From Acidimicrobiaceae bacterium (GTDB lineage Bacteria > Actinomycetota > Acidimicrobiia > Acidimicrobiales > Aldehydirespiratoraceae): a stretch of DNA of 43,945 bases. Position 1 is the stretch's first letter. The number at the start of each line of letters is the position of its first letter. Positions 1-7,809 of this stretch are shown here, piece by piece. The translations under genes were made by a program, and so were the position numbers. The notes under the pieces are model-generated. The model searched no databases. It was not told the origin of the DNA and was given only the letters and a program-made list of their open reading frames with translations. The stretch spans positions 1 to 43,945 of the forward strand of contig JAPOUM010000003.1 of NCBI GenBank assembly GCA_026708645.1, given 5' to 3'.

Positions 1-1137
1 CAGGCGCCGCAGTTCGACGTCCACCGCTTCGGAGTCCGCGTTCAGCCCCTCCGCTTCGGCCACGGCTCGCAGTGCCAGGTCCAGCTTGACGCTGCGGCCG
101 GCGCCGGCGCGCAAGTCGTCGTCGAACGCTGCGCGTGTTTGTCCGATGTTGTAGAGATAATCGTCCAAGTCATAACCGCGCCGTGACAGGTCCGCCTCGA
201 AATTCTCGAGCCGAGCCTCGGCCTCCGAAGCGACCATCACCTCGGGCACTTCGTCGGTGACCAGACCGGCAATAGCGTCGGCGACAGCCTCGCGTCGCAG
301 CGATTCCGCATACATGGCCTGCGTGCGGGCTTTGCCGCTGCGTATCGCGGCGATGAAATCCTCAGCACTGTCGAACTCGGTGTTGGCCGCCGCGAACTCG
401 TCGTCCAGCTCCGGCAGGACGCTCTGCTGCACCTCCTTCACCAGCACACGAAAGCTGATCACGCCCTCGCTGTCGGGATCCGGGTGCTCGGCGGTGAACT
501 CCAGAATGTCGCCGGGCGAGGCGCCGCGCAGGTTCTCGTCTATCTCTGGCACCACTGCGCCGGTGCCGAGCAGGTAGTCGTAGTCGGAGGTGGTGAGGCC
601 GTCGAGGGTCTCGCCCTCGAAGACGCCGGAAATGTCGATGGTGAGATGGTCTCCGTCGACCGCGGCCCGCTTCACCGCGGACAGTTCCGCGAACTGCCGG
701 CGGAAGGTGTCGATCTCGGCCTCGACCTCCGACTCGTCGACCTCGGGGTTGGGGATCTCGACGCTGAGAGCGTCGTAGCCTGTGACCTTGACGGACGGCC
801 GCACGTCGACCACAGCGTCGAAGCTGACCGGACCCGACTCTTCGCCGTGGGTGATCTCGATCTCGGGCGAGTCGATGACATCGACCTCATGCTCTACGAC
901 GGCGCGCGAGTAGTAGTCGGGCAGAGACGCCCGCAGAGCTTCGATCCGCCCGGCCTGCGCCCCCAGCTGCGCCTCCAGCAGACGGCGCGGGGCGCGCCCC
1001 GGACGGAAGCCGGGGATTCGCACTTCGCGGGCTATGCGCTTGAATGCCGCCTCGACTTCGGTCTCGAACTCCGCCTCGTCCAACTCGACGGTCAGCTTGA
1101 CTCGGTTGTCGGAGAGCGTTTCGACGCTGCTGCGCAC
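1..1137 (-). CDS. tig: Trigger factor (peptidyl-prolyl isomerase chaperone), C-terminus cut by window edge
   Basis: Trigger factor is the ribosome-bound chaperone that meets nascent chains at the exit tunnel. The visible 379 codons start at GTG 1137 and read open to base 1. An N-terminal ribosome-binding domain carries the signature GFRPGRAP near residues 43-50, equivalent to the family GFRxGKxP loop that docks on L23. An FKBP-type isomerase domain follows around residues 150-235 (GDHLTIDISGVFEG), then the helical C-terminal chaperone arms. The extreme C-terminus lies outside the window. A TAAACT hexamer at 1145-1150 sits 7 nt before the GTG, so the mRNA may be leaderless. Identity is very secure; the GTG start is well supported because the family N-terminus begins right there. 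Confidence 0.96.
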   Translation of the reverse strand, partial: MRSSVETLSDNRVKLTVELDEAEFETEVEAAFKRIAREVRIPGFRPGRAPRRLLEAQLGAQAGRIEALRASLPDYYSRAVVEHEVDVIDSPEIEITHGEESGPVSFDAVVDVRPSVKVTGYDALSVEIPNPEVDESEVEAEIDTFRRQFAELSAVKRAAVDGDHLTIDISGVFEGETLDGLTTSDYDYLLGTGAVVPEIDENLRGASPGDILEFTAEHPDPDSEGVISFRVLVKEVQQSVLPELDDEFAAANTEFDSAEDFIAAIRSGKARTQAMYAESLRREAVADAIAGLVTDEVPEVMVASEAEARLENFEADLSRRGYDLDDYLYNIGQTRAAFDDDLRAGAGRSVKLDLALRAVAEAEGLNADSEAVDVELRRL

Positions 1138-1144
1138 GGCGAGG

Positions 1145-1150
1145 AGTTTA
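1145..1150 (-). promoter_or_regulatory. Predicted -10 element of tig (TAAACT)
   Basis: TAAACT reads on the minus strand and ends 7 nt before the tig GTG. That spacing would place the transcription start at or beside the start codon, giving a leaderless mRNA. The same arrangement recurs at many genes in this window. Confidence 0.55.
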
Positions 1151-1244
1151 CCGGCGCCGTTTCGACGCACTACGCCACCAGGCCCGGCGCCCGGCGGCGC
1201 CGCCGAGTCGAACAGCGATCAGCCGGCGCTACCTTTGAAGGTCT

Positions 1245-1316
1245 GCGGGCGTAGTTCAACGGCTAGAACCTCAGCCTTCCAAGCTGATGATGCCGGTTCG
1301 ATTCCGGTCGCCCGCT
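1245..1316 (+). tRNA. tRNA-Gly (anticodon TCC)
   Basis: The 72-nt cloverleaf has a 7-bp acceptor stem (GCGGGCG with CGCCCGC), a D arm in GTAGTTCAACGGCTAGAAC, an anticodon stem TCAGC/GCTGA and the loop CTTCCAA, which gives anticodon TCC at 1278-1280. The T arm is CCGGT-TCGATTC-CGG-like. The 3' CCA is not encoded. It lies alone just upstream of tig on the other strand. Anticodon and fold are clear. Confidence 0.95.
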
Positions 1317-1694
1317 CAAACCCTCGAACGATTCTGAAGAGCGCGCACAGCTCCGAGCCGCAGGCGAGTTCGCCCCTGATCGCCTGCCTTCGACCCTGCT
1401 GGAATTGTTCCGGATCAAGCAGGGCGAACTACTCTCGGCTCTGATGCATCCGGGCGCCCGCCTCAACCTTTGGCAGTCCCTCAGCACCGTCAGCACTGTC
1501 GGGCCGTGCATCAGCGAGCAGCCGGCGCAGGAGTAGGGGCTGCAGGAGCACTGGGTGCGGGAGTGGCTGCGCGGCGTGGCCGCCGCCGAGATAGTTGCGA
1601 AATCAGGATCTGACTCGAAGCCTCTGACCCGGAGCCGCAGGAGGATCCGGCCAGGACCCTTCCGACGCTGCCGGCTGAGCCGCCGGGCGGACGG
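1317..1694. other. 378-bp stretch without a convincing gene
   Basis: Between tRNA-Gly and the HTH gene no reading frame looks like a real protein. Plus-strand translation of about 1380-1700 gives protein-like fragments broken by a stop near 1535, which could be debris of a lost gene, but no family is recognisable. The ORF reading backwards across the tRNA is an artefact. Confidence 0.5.
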
Positions 1695-1970
1695 CTAGGC
1701 CGGAGAGTTCGCCGGAGCGCTGCTCGGCTTCTTGGGCGTCACCTCGGGGTAGAGGTGAGAGATGGTGCCCGGCTCGATCCGACACGACTCAATGTAGGCA
1801 TCGACGTCAGATCGCAGGACACGAATGACCCGGCCCATCCGATAGGCCGCGATATAGCCCTCATCGATGAAGCGGTAGAGTGTGCGAGTCGTGATCCCGA
1901 GGCGCTTGGCAGCGGCGGTCGTGCCCAGCCACTGGTCGGGTGTCCTCTCGGCTTGGTCTACGTCAATCAT
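1695..1970 (-). CDS. Excisionase/MerR-like helix-turn-helix protein
   Basis: A 91-residue DNA-binding protein. Around residues 18-65 it shows the excisionase-type winged HTH: TTAAAKRLGITTRTLYRFID, then YRMGRVIRVLRSDVDAYIE. The tail reads CRIEPGTISHLYPE, a tail I recall from small actinobacterial HTH proteins of this type. I chose the ATG at 1970 because GAAAGG lies about 10 nt upstream; an in-frame TTG at 2030 would add 20 low-complexity residues and has no ribosome site. Such proteins are phage/plasmid excisionase relatives or chromosomal regulators. Placement beside a tRNA gene would suit integration debris, but no integrase is present. Target unknown. Confidence 0.75.
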   Translation of the reverse strand: MIDVDQAERTPDQWLGTTAAAKRLGITTRTLYRFIDEGYIAAYRMGRVIRVLRSDVDAYIESCRIEPGTISHLYPEVTPKKPSSAPANSPA

Positions 1971-2083
1971 GGCTATAGTGCCTTTCGGTGCCTTCTTGGG
2001 GGTTGAGATTATTTTTGAGCATATGTGCAAGCTCGTCGCGTGAACAGCATTTCATACGAAGAGACTAAAGAGAGTATACGACA

Positions 2084-2785
2084 ATGACCGCGGAAGAATG
2101 TGGATACTCGCCGGAACCTTGGCTGGGCAGCCTGATAGGCGTGGTCGGCGCCCGCGGCGTCGGCTGCACTCTGCTGGCCGAGTGCCTGGCAGAGGAGCTG
2201 AGCAGCGACGCCTCCAACCGAGGACTGGTCGCCCGCACCGGCGCGACCGGCGCCGCCGAACTCGACGGCCTGAAAGCCGGGCATCGTTTCGTCGTGGCCG
2301 ACATCGGCAGCGCCGCCACCAGCGCCGCCATCAGCGCAGCGTCCGCGTTCAGAGCGTCGGACTCCCTTGGCGCTCCGAGCGCTCAGGGCATTTCGAGCAC
2401 TCAAAGCACTCCGCGCACTCCGACGGCGGCGGACGCAGCGGCGACGCTGAGCCGTTGCGACCTGATCGCGATGATCGCCACCCCGCGCCCCGAGAGCCTC
2501 AGCTGGCTGACCAGAACCAGCGAAGCTCTGGAGGCTCTGCTGGGCGCGGAGAGACTGCTGACCGTCATCAACCGGCTGCCGCGCCGCTCCAGCCGACGCA
2601 TGGCGGACGTGGCTGCGAGTCTGCGGCGCCTCACAGGCAGCGCCGCGCTCACAGCCGGCGCCCCGTTGCTGATAACCGAGAGCAAAGCCGTGGCGCGAGC
2701 CGCACGCGACGGCTCGGCGGTTCAGGCGGCATTGACGCAGTCGTTGTCCGTCGGGGTGCGCCTGCGACTAGACTCGAAGCCGTGA
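2084..2785 (+). CDS. Degenerate ParA/MinD-like P-loop protein, translationally coupled to ispH
   Basis: A 233-residue protein that resembles the ParA/MinD/CpaE ATPase fold but lacks key residues. The N-terminal strand-loop SLIGVVGARGVGCTLLAECL (about 16-35) sits where Walker A should be, yet has Cys instead of the catalytic Lys-Thr/Ser arrangement. VVADIGSA (about 69-76) is at the place of the switch II D-x-G, and CDLIAMIATPRPESL plus INRLPRR resemble later strands. The middle (about 80-115) is a Ser/Ala/Thr-rich low-complexity insert. ATP hydrolysis therefore seems unlikely. Its TGA overlaps the ispH GTG (GTGA), so the two are probably co-translated. Exact function unknown; the start ATG has an AGAGAG-like site 9 nt upstream. 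Confidence 0.6.
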   Translation: MTAEECGYSPEPWLGSLIGVVGARGVGCTLLAECLAEELSSDASNRGLVARTGATGAAELDGLKAGHRFVVADIGSAATSAAISAASAFRASDSLGAPSAQGISSTQSTPRTPTAADAAATLSRCDLIAMIATPRPESLSWLTRTSEALEALLGAERLLTVINRLPRRSSRRMADVAASLRRLTGSAALTAGAPLLITESKAVARAARDGSAVQAALTQSLSVGVRLRLDSKP

Positions 2786-3819
2786 TCGACCGAGTGCTCC
2801 TCGCCTCCCCCCGAGGTTTCTGCGCGGGGGTGGACATGGCCATCAAGGCGCTCACTTGGACGATCCAGGCTTTCGGCCCGCCGGTCTACTGCTACCACGA
2901 GATCATCCACAACCAGAAGGTGGTGAAACGTTTCGAGGAGGCCGGCGTGATCTTCGTGGACGACATCGCCGAGGTTCCCGAAGGGGTGCCGATCATGCTC
3001 TCGGCCCACGGCTCGGCGCCCGAAGTGGTGCAGGCGGCGCGCCAGCGGAGCGCTTACCTGGTGGATGCGGTGTGCCCGCTGGTCACCAAAGTCCACCACG
3101 AAGTGAAGACCAGATCCTCGAAGGGTTACCAGATCGTCTACATCGGCCACGAAGGCCATCAGGAAGCTGTGGGCACGATGGCCGTCGCTCCCGAATCGAT
3201 ACACCGTGTCGACAACGCCAAAGCGGTCGCCGCCCTGCCCGAGTTCACCGAACCGGTGGCAGTACTGGCCCAGACCACTTTGTCGCACCGCGAATGGCAG
3301 AGCGTGCTGGACCACACCCGTCGGCGCTTCCCGGACTTGTGGCAGCCAGGCAAGAGCGACTTGTGCTTCGCCACCACCAACCGTCAGACCGCGCTCATGG
3401 AGATCGCCACGCGCTGCGACGCGGTGCTGGTGATCGGCTCGGCCAACTCCTCCAACACGCAATCGCTGGTTCATCTGGCAGCCGAAGCAGGCTGCCGCCG
3501 GGTGCTGCGGATCGAGGACGCCGACAACATCCCCGAGGACTTGTCGGGCACGATCGGCGTGACCGCCGGAGCGTCAGGGCCCGAAGACTTGGTGCGCCAA
3601 GTGATCGAGCGGCTGGCGCCGAAACACGGCGTCGAGGAAGTCACGGCCATGGAAGAAGACGAGTACTTCCCGCCGCCGCGCAATCTTCGGGACCTGCTCG
3701 CAACGGTGGAGGCGGCTGCGGTGGTGGCTCTGGGTTCGGGTCTCGGCGACCGCGAGCCGCTCAATGACCGCTCGATCAGCGCCAGCGACCTGCTGGAGCG
3801 CTTGAGCGTCCCGTCGTAA
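2782..3819 (+). CDS. ispH: 4-hydroxy-3-methylbut-2-enyl diphosphate reductase
   Basis: IspH (LytB) performs the last step of the MEP pathway, reducing HMBPP to IPP and DMAPP with a [4Fe-4S] cluster. The 345-residue product has the three cluster cysteines: C14 in RGFCAGV, C98 in DAVCPLVTK, and C195 in DLCFATTNRQ. Substrate-binding H43 (YHEIIHN), H76 (SAHG), the GHEGHQEAVGT loop and T166 (AQTTLS) are present. The GTG start overlaps the stop of the upstream P-loop gene. TAGACT at 2769-2774 lies 7 nt before the GTG, so an internal leaderless transcript is also possible. dxs, the first enzyme of the same pathway, is at 33.3 kb. Confidence 0.96.
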   Translation: MIDRVLLASPRGFCAGVDMAIKALTWTIQAFGPPVYCYHEIIHNQKVVKRFEEAGVIFVDDIAEVPEGVPIMLSAHGSAPEVVQAARQRSAYLVDAVCPLVTKVHHEVKTRSSKGYQIVYIGHEGHQEAVGTMAVAPESIHRVDNAKAVAALPEFTEPVAVLAQTTLSHREWQSVLDHTRRRFPDLWQPGKSDLCFATTNRQTALMEIATRCDAVLVIGSANSSNTQSLVHLAAEAGCRRVLRIEDADNIPEDLSGTIGVTAGASGPEDLVRQVIERLAPKHGVEEVTAMEEDEYFPPPRNLRDLLATVEAAAVVALGSGLGDREPLNDRSISASDLLERLSVPS

Positions 3820-3835
3820 CCCTCTCGCGACTAGA

Positions 3836-3941
3836 ACTCTCTCTCTCTACTCTCTGTCTTTGTCTGGCTCGGCCTGTAGGTCTGGCTCGGTCTCTCTGGC
3901 TCGGTCTCTCTGTCTCAGTCTCTCTGTCTCAGTCTCAGTCG
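3836..3941. repeat. CT-rich degenerate tandem repeat between convergent ispH and plsC
   Basis: About 106 bp is made almost only of GTCTCTCT-, GTCTGGCTCG- and GTCTCA-type units on the plus strand, several with a period near 14 bp. It starts about 16 bp after the ispH stop and ends just before the plsC stop. The strong pyrimidine/purine strand bias is unlike anything else in the window. No hairpin terminator is visible, so it may have replaced or act as the junction between the two convergent genes. Confidence 0.8.
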
Positions 3942-3953
3942 TGCGCGCTGGTT

Positions 3954-4703
3954 CTAGGCAGGAGCTGCTTGCTGGCCGGCCAGCACACGAGCCTCCAGGT
4001 AGAGGTCGCCCAGCTCCTCGTGCAAGCGGTCCGTCTGCTCGCTCACCGCTCGACGAGACAGGCGACCGTCGACTCTGGCAGGGGGAGGTATCGGGTTGCC
4101 CACCACTATCACCACCCGGCGCGGCCGGGGTATCACCGACCCCACGGGCAGGGCCCGCACCGTGCCGCCGAGCCCCACCGGAACGATCGGCACGCCGGCA
4201 CGGGCGGCCACGAACGCCGGACCGTCGAGCATGTCGCCGCGGCGCACGCGGTCGCCGCTGCGCCGTGTCCCCTCCGGGAACATCACCAGCGGCTCGCCGA
4301 GCGCCAGCACATCGGTGGCGGCGCGCAGCGCGGTGCGGTCGGCGGTGCCGCGCTCCACCGGGAAACCTCCCACCAGCGACAGGAGCGCGCCCAGGGGCCG
4401 GATCTCCCAGAGGCTCTCTTTGCCCATGAACCGCATGCGCCTGCTGGTGGCCATGGCAGCCACCGGCGTGTCGATAAACGAGCGATGCACCGGCGCCAGG
4501 ATGAAAGGCCCCGACGGGAAGTTCTGCTTGCCCTCCACCCGCAACCGGAACAACACCTTGCACACGCCCAGCACCAGCGTCCACAGAACCCGGTAGAGAA
4601 CCCGCCCCCCCAACCGGTGACGGCTGCGGCGGTAGGCGCCGTCACCGCCGGCGCTGTCGTCCGCGCCCGTGTCGACGCGTCGTCCGTAGACGCTTCGACT
4701 CAC
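3954..4703 (-). CDS. plsC: 1-acyl-sn-glycerol-3-phosphate acyltransferase (PlsC family)
   Basis: A 249-residue membrane-associated acyltransferase for phosphatidic acid synthesis. It shows motif I HRSFID (H73-x4-D78), motif II GGFPVER (112-118), motif III FPEGTR (142-147) and motif IV around VPIVPVGLGG. A hydrophobic segment near residues 36-54 should anchor it. Start chosen at GTG 4703 because GGGAGG lies about 10 nt upstream; a longer reading reaching to 4856 would run into cmk and gives unrelated sequence. It follows cmk by 31 bp, the last gene of the tyrA-aroA-cmk run, an order found near cmk in many bacteria. Confidence 0.9.
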   Translation of the reverse strand: MSRSVYGRRVDTGADDSAGGDGAYRRSRHRLGGRVLYRVLWTLVLGVCKVLFRLRVEGKQNFPSGPFILAPVHRSFIDTPVAAMATSRRMRFMGKESLWEIRPLGALLSLVGGFPVERGTADRTALRAATDVLALGEPLVMFPEGTRRSGDRVRRGDMLDGPAFVAARAGVPIVPVGLGGTVRALPVGSVIPRPRRVVIVVGNPIPPPARVDGRLSRRAVSEQTDRLHEELGDLYLEARVLAGQQAAPA

Positions 4704-4734
4704 AGCGACCCTGGCCTCCCGCGACGCGCCGCGA

Positions 4735-5409
4735 TCACAACAAGCTGAGTATCTGCTCGACGGTCTCGTCGAAGGTCCGCTCGGTGGTGTCCACCACCAC
4801 TGCGTCGTCAGCTCTGGCGAGAGGATCGGCCTTGCGGTTCGAGTCGATGCTGTCACGCCGTGCCAGATCCTCAGCCACCGACTCGACGGCAGCAGCTTCG
4901 ACGCCGGTCGCGGCCCCCGCGGCGGCGCCGGGATCGGCTGCGGCCCTCTGGTGGGCGCGGCGCAGTGCTCTGGTCCGCTCCTCGGCTTTCAAGTAGACCT
5001 TCAGATCGGCGTCAGGGAACACCACAGTGCCGATGTCTCGACCCTCCACCACTCCCCCGCCGCGCCGGCGCGCCCAGTCCCGCTGGCGCGCCACCAGCTC
5101 GGCGCGCACCGCCGCATTGGCCGCCACCAGGCTCACAGCCCGGTCCACCGACGATCCCCGGATCTCCACGGTGGCGTCCACGCCGTCGACGAGCACTCGA
5201 TCGGCTTCGACCCGAAGATCGACGGTGCGCGCCACATTGGCGGTGAAGCCGTCGTCGGCGGGATCGCCGCCGGCTCTGAGAACCGCGAAGGTCACGGCCC
5301 GATACATGGCCCCGGTGTCGAGGCACTCCAAGTCCAGCCGTTCGGCCAGAGCCCGAGCCAGGCTCGTCTTGCCTGACCCTGCGGGGCCGTCGATAGCTAT
5401 CACCCGCAT
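4735..5409 (-). CDS. cmk: Cytidylate kinase
   Basis: Phosphorylates CMP/dCMP to the diphosphates using ATP. The 224-residue protein has Walker A GPAGSGKT (8-15), the CMP-binding DTGAMYRA (31-38) and the conserved GRDIGTVVFPDADLKVYL stretch, followed by the arginine-rich lid (EERTRALRRAHQR). Length fits the family. A Gly/Ala-rich insert (DPGAAAGAATGVEAAA) in the lid region is lineage padding. It starts 13 bp after the aroA stop and is presumably co-transcribed with tyrA-aroA. Confidence 0.95.
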   Translation of the reverse strand: MRVIAIDGPAGSGKTSLARALAERLDLECLDTGAMYRAVTFAVLRAGGDPADDGFTANVARTVDLRVEADRVLVDGVDATVEIRGSSVDRAVSLVAANAAVRAELVARQRDWARRRGGGVVEGRDIGTVVFPDADLKVYLKAEERTRALRRAHQRAAADPGAAAGAATGVEAAAVESVAEDLARRDSIDSNRKADPLARADDAVVVDTTERTFDETVEQILSLL

Positions 5410-5422
5410 ACGACCTGCTCGC

Positions 5423-6733
5423 CTAACTGACTCTGCTCGATCCGCGCAGCGAGCCCAAAGCGTCGAAAAAGCCCGGAAAGGTCTTCGCCACGCAGCCGGG
5501 GTCCTCGATCTCGATGCCCGGCACCGCCAAACCCAGCACCGCGAAGGCCATGGCGATGCGATGGTCGTCGTAGGTGGGGATCCGCGCGCCGCTCGCCGTG
5601 GCGCCGCCGGGCACGGTGAAACCGTCGTCGTGCTCGTGCGCCTCGACTCCGCAGCGCCTCAGTCCGTCGACCACTGCGGCTATGCGGTCGCTCTCCTTGC
5701 CTCGCACGAAACCGATGCCCCTGACCTCGGTCGGCGTCGCCGCCTGAGACGCCACAACTGCCAGGGTCGGGGCGGTGTCGGACATGTCGGCCAGCGCCAC
5801 GCTGATGCCGTGCAGCGGCGCTCCCGTCACAGCGCACGATGCGCCGGCCTGCTCCACGGAGGCGCCCATCTGCGCCAGCAGCGACACGAAACCGACGTCG
5901 CCCTGCAGCGAGCCGGCGCCGAGGCCGTCCACCGACACAGTGCCGGAGGTGATCGCGGCGGCGGCCCAGAAATACGAGGCCGCTGAGGCGTCGGGTTCTA
6001 TGGCGTAGCAGTCGAGCGGCGAATAGCCCCCTCCGGCCACCCGGACCGACTCGGCGCCGACTTCGACCTCCGCTCCGAAAGAACGCATGACGGCAGCGGT
6101 CATCTCCACATAGGACCGGCTCACGGCGGCGCCTTCGGGCAGCAGCGTCAAGCCGCCGGGCAGCAGCGGTCCGGCAAGCATCAAACCGGACAGGAACTGA
6201 CTGGAGCGGTCGCCGGCCACGGCGGCCGCTCCCGACGAGACGGGTCCTCGGATCCGCATCGGCAGGCCGTCGCCTGAGCCGCCCGGATCGAACTCGACGC
6301 AGGCCCCGAGTCGCCGCAAGGCATCTGCCAGGTCGCCGAACGGCCGAGACCGCAGCTGCGGATGGCCGTCCAAGGTCGCCGGGACGTCGGCGAGCGCCAG
6401 CAGCGGCGCCAGGAACCGTCCGGTGGTGCCGGACATGCGCGCCTGCACAGTCGCGCCCGGCGAGACCTCGACACGCCCCGCCGTGCCTTTGACCTCGATG
6501 ACCGCCTGCTCGGGCAGGCAGCGGATCTCGGCGCCGACCTGGCGCAGAGCCCCGACCATGGCCTCGGTGTCGTCCGCGAAAAGGGCGTTGCTCAGCCTGG
6601 TCTCACCCGACGCCATCGCGGCGCACAGCAGCGCTCGGTTGGTGATGCTCTTCGAGCCCGGCAGCCTCACCGTGGCTGCAGGCGGCTCGCCGAGCGGCTC
6701 GATGCTGAGCACCTCGCGGCTATCGGCGGTCAT
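5423..6733 (-). CDS. aroA: 3-phosphoshikimate 1-carboxyvinyltransferase (EPSP synthase)
   Basis: Joins PEP to shikimate-3-phosphate on the route to chorismate. The 436-residue protein has the substrate loop PGSKSITNRALL (25-36), the PEP/glyphosate-site segment SGTTGR (101-106), EPDASAASYFWAAA, the KESDRI signature and TYDDHRIAMAF near the C-terminus. Both inverted alpha/beta domains are complete. Its ATG overlaps the tyrA stop by 4 bp (ATGA), so it is translationally coupled to the next aromatic-pathway gene. Certain identity. Confidence 0.96.
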   Translation of the reverse strand: MTADSREVLSIEPLGEPPAATVRLPGSKSITNRALLCAAMASGETRLSNALFADDTEAMVGALRQVGAEIRCLPEQAVIEVKGTAGRVEVSPGATVQARMSGTTGRFLAPLLALADVPATLDGHPQLRSRPFGDLADALRRLGACVEFDPGGSGDGLPMRIRGPVSSGAAAVAGDRSSQFLSGLMLAGPLLPGGLTLLPEGAAVSRSYVEMTAAVMRSFGAEVEVGAESVRVAGGGYSPLDCYAIEPDASAASYFWAAAAITSGTVSVDGLGAGSLQGDVGFVSLLAQMGASVEQAGASCAVTGAPLHGISVALADMSDTAPTLAVVASQAATPTEVRGIGFVRGKESDRIAAVVDGLRRCGVEAHEHDDGFTVPGGATASGARIPTYDDHRIAMAFAVLGLAVPGIEIEDPGCVAKTFPGFFDALGSLRGSSRVS

Positions 6734-7794
6734 CGCAGCGGAGTCAGCGACGGACGGTAGCCGGCGCCGGTCAGGCTCTGGGCGAACTGATCGGCTCTGT
6801 CGCTGTCCACGAGCGCCAGAACCACGCCTTCGGCGCCTTCGGTGGAGTGCGCTATCTCAAGGTCGTAGATGTTCACGTCGAGATCGGCCGCGAGGGTGGT
6901 GATGCGCGCCAGTTCGCCTTTGCGGTCGCTGATGGCGATCCTCGTCTCGGTGAGACGCGACGGCTCGGGCGCCCCCGTCGAAAGGCTGCGCCTGCTGGTG
7001 CGGGCGGCTTCCAGGCGTGAGAGCAGTTCGCCGCGGTCCTCTCCCGAGACGATCCCGCGCATCTCTTCGAGCTCGGCGAGCAACTCGTCGAGCACTTCGG
7101 TGATGGCGGAGCGATTCTCGACGCAGATGTCCGGCCAGATGGCAGGATGCCCCGCCGCCACCCGGGTCATGTCACGAAAACCGCCCGCCGCCAAGCGCAG
7201 CAGCGCACGATGCTCGCTGGAGCGGCCCTCGGCGATGCGCATCAGCACCGCGGCGGTGAGATGAGGCACGTGCGAGACCACGGCCACCAGCGTGTCGTGA
7301 CGCTCCGGCGTCAGCGCTATCGGCAGAGCGCCGAACTGCGCCACCACCTCACGCACCTGCGCCAGGGCCGTGTCGTCGGTGGCCGCGGTCGGGGTCAGCA
7401 CCCAGACGGCGTCACGGAACAGGTCCGCCACGGCGCCGTCGAGGCCGTCCTGTTCGCTGCCCGCCATCGGATGGCCGCCCACGAACCGGGGGTCGTCGAC
7501 TGCGGCGCACACCGGTGCTTTGACGCTGCCGACGTCTGTGACCACCGCCGCTCCCGCGTCGAGCAGGCGCTGGGCGACGACCGCGAGTCGCGCGGGGGGT
7601 GTGGCCACGACGGCGAGGTCGCAGGGACCGGGTTCAGCGATGCGGTCCACGGCGCCCGCGGCCACCGCCGCGGCGGCGCGCCGGGGGTCGGGTTCGATCC
7701 CGGCGACCTGCCAGCCGGCTCGGCGCAGCGCCATCCCCACCGAACCGCCGATCAGGCCCGTGCCCGCGACGATGGCACTGCCGCTCTGCGTCAT
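6730..7794 (-). CDS. tyrA: Prephenate dehydrogenase with C-terminal ACT domain
   Basis: NAD(P)-dependent oxidative decarboxylation of prephenate to 4-hydroxyphenylpyruvate for tyrosine. The 354-residue protein has a Rossmann fingerprint GTGLIGGSVG (11-20), the active-site region GGHPMAGSEQDG, SHVPHLTAAVL in the dimerisation helix, and an ACT regulatory domain at about 285-354 (TRIAISDRKGELARITTLA) that probably senses tyrosine. TAGCAT at 7803-7808 is 8 nt before the ATG, suggesting that a leaderless tyrA-aroA-cmk-plsC transcript begins here. It is separated by 15 bp from rluB upstream. Confidence 0.94.
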   Translation of the reverse strand: MTQSGSAIVAGTGLIGGSVGMALRRAGWQVAGIEPDPRRAAAAVAAGAVDRIAEPGPCDLAVVATPPARLAVVAQRLLDAGAAVVTDVGSVKAPVCAAVDDPRFVGGHPMAGSEQDGLDGAVADLFRDAVWVLTPTAATDDTALAQVREVVAQFGALPIALTPERHDTLVAVVSHVPHLTAAVLMRIAEGRSSEHRALLRLAAGGFRDMTRVAAGHPAIWPDICVENRSAITEVLDELLAELEEMRGIVSGEDRGELLSRLEAARTSRRSLSTGAPEPSRLTETRIAISDRKGELARITTLAADLDVNIYDLEIAHSTEGAEGVVLALVDSDRADQFAQSLTGAGYRPSLTPLR

Positions 7795-7809
7795 CGACGG
7801 CGATGCTAG

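Noticed and set aside
1263..1511. 82-codon minus-strand frame ending in an apparent conserved peptide over the tRNA
   Set aside because: The peptide is simply the reverse translation of tRNA-Gly, a common annotation artefact.
3847..4584. 245-codon minus frame with a Thr/Glu/Arg repeat tail
   Set aside because: It is the CT tract plus an out-of-frame copy of plsC.
6430..6460. Glyphosate-tolerance signature in AroA
   Set aside because: SGTTGR keeps the sensitive-type glycine; the other differences are seen in ordinary actinobacterial enzymes.
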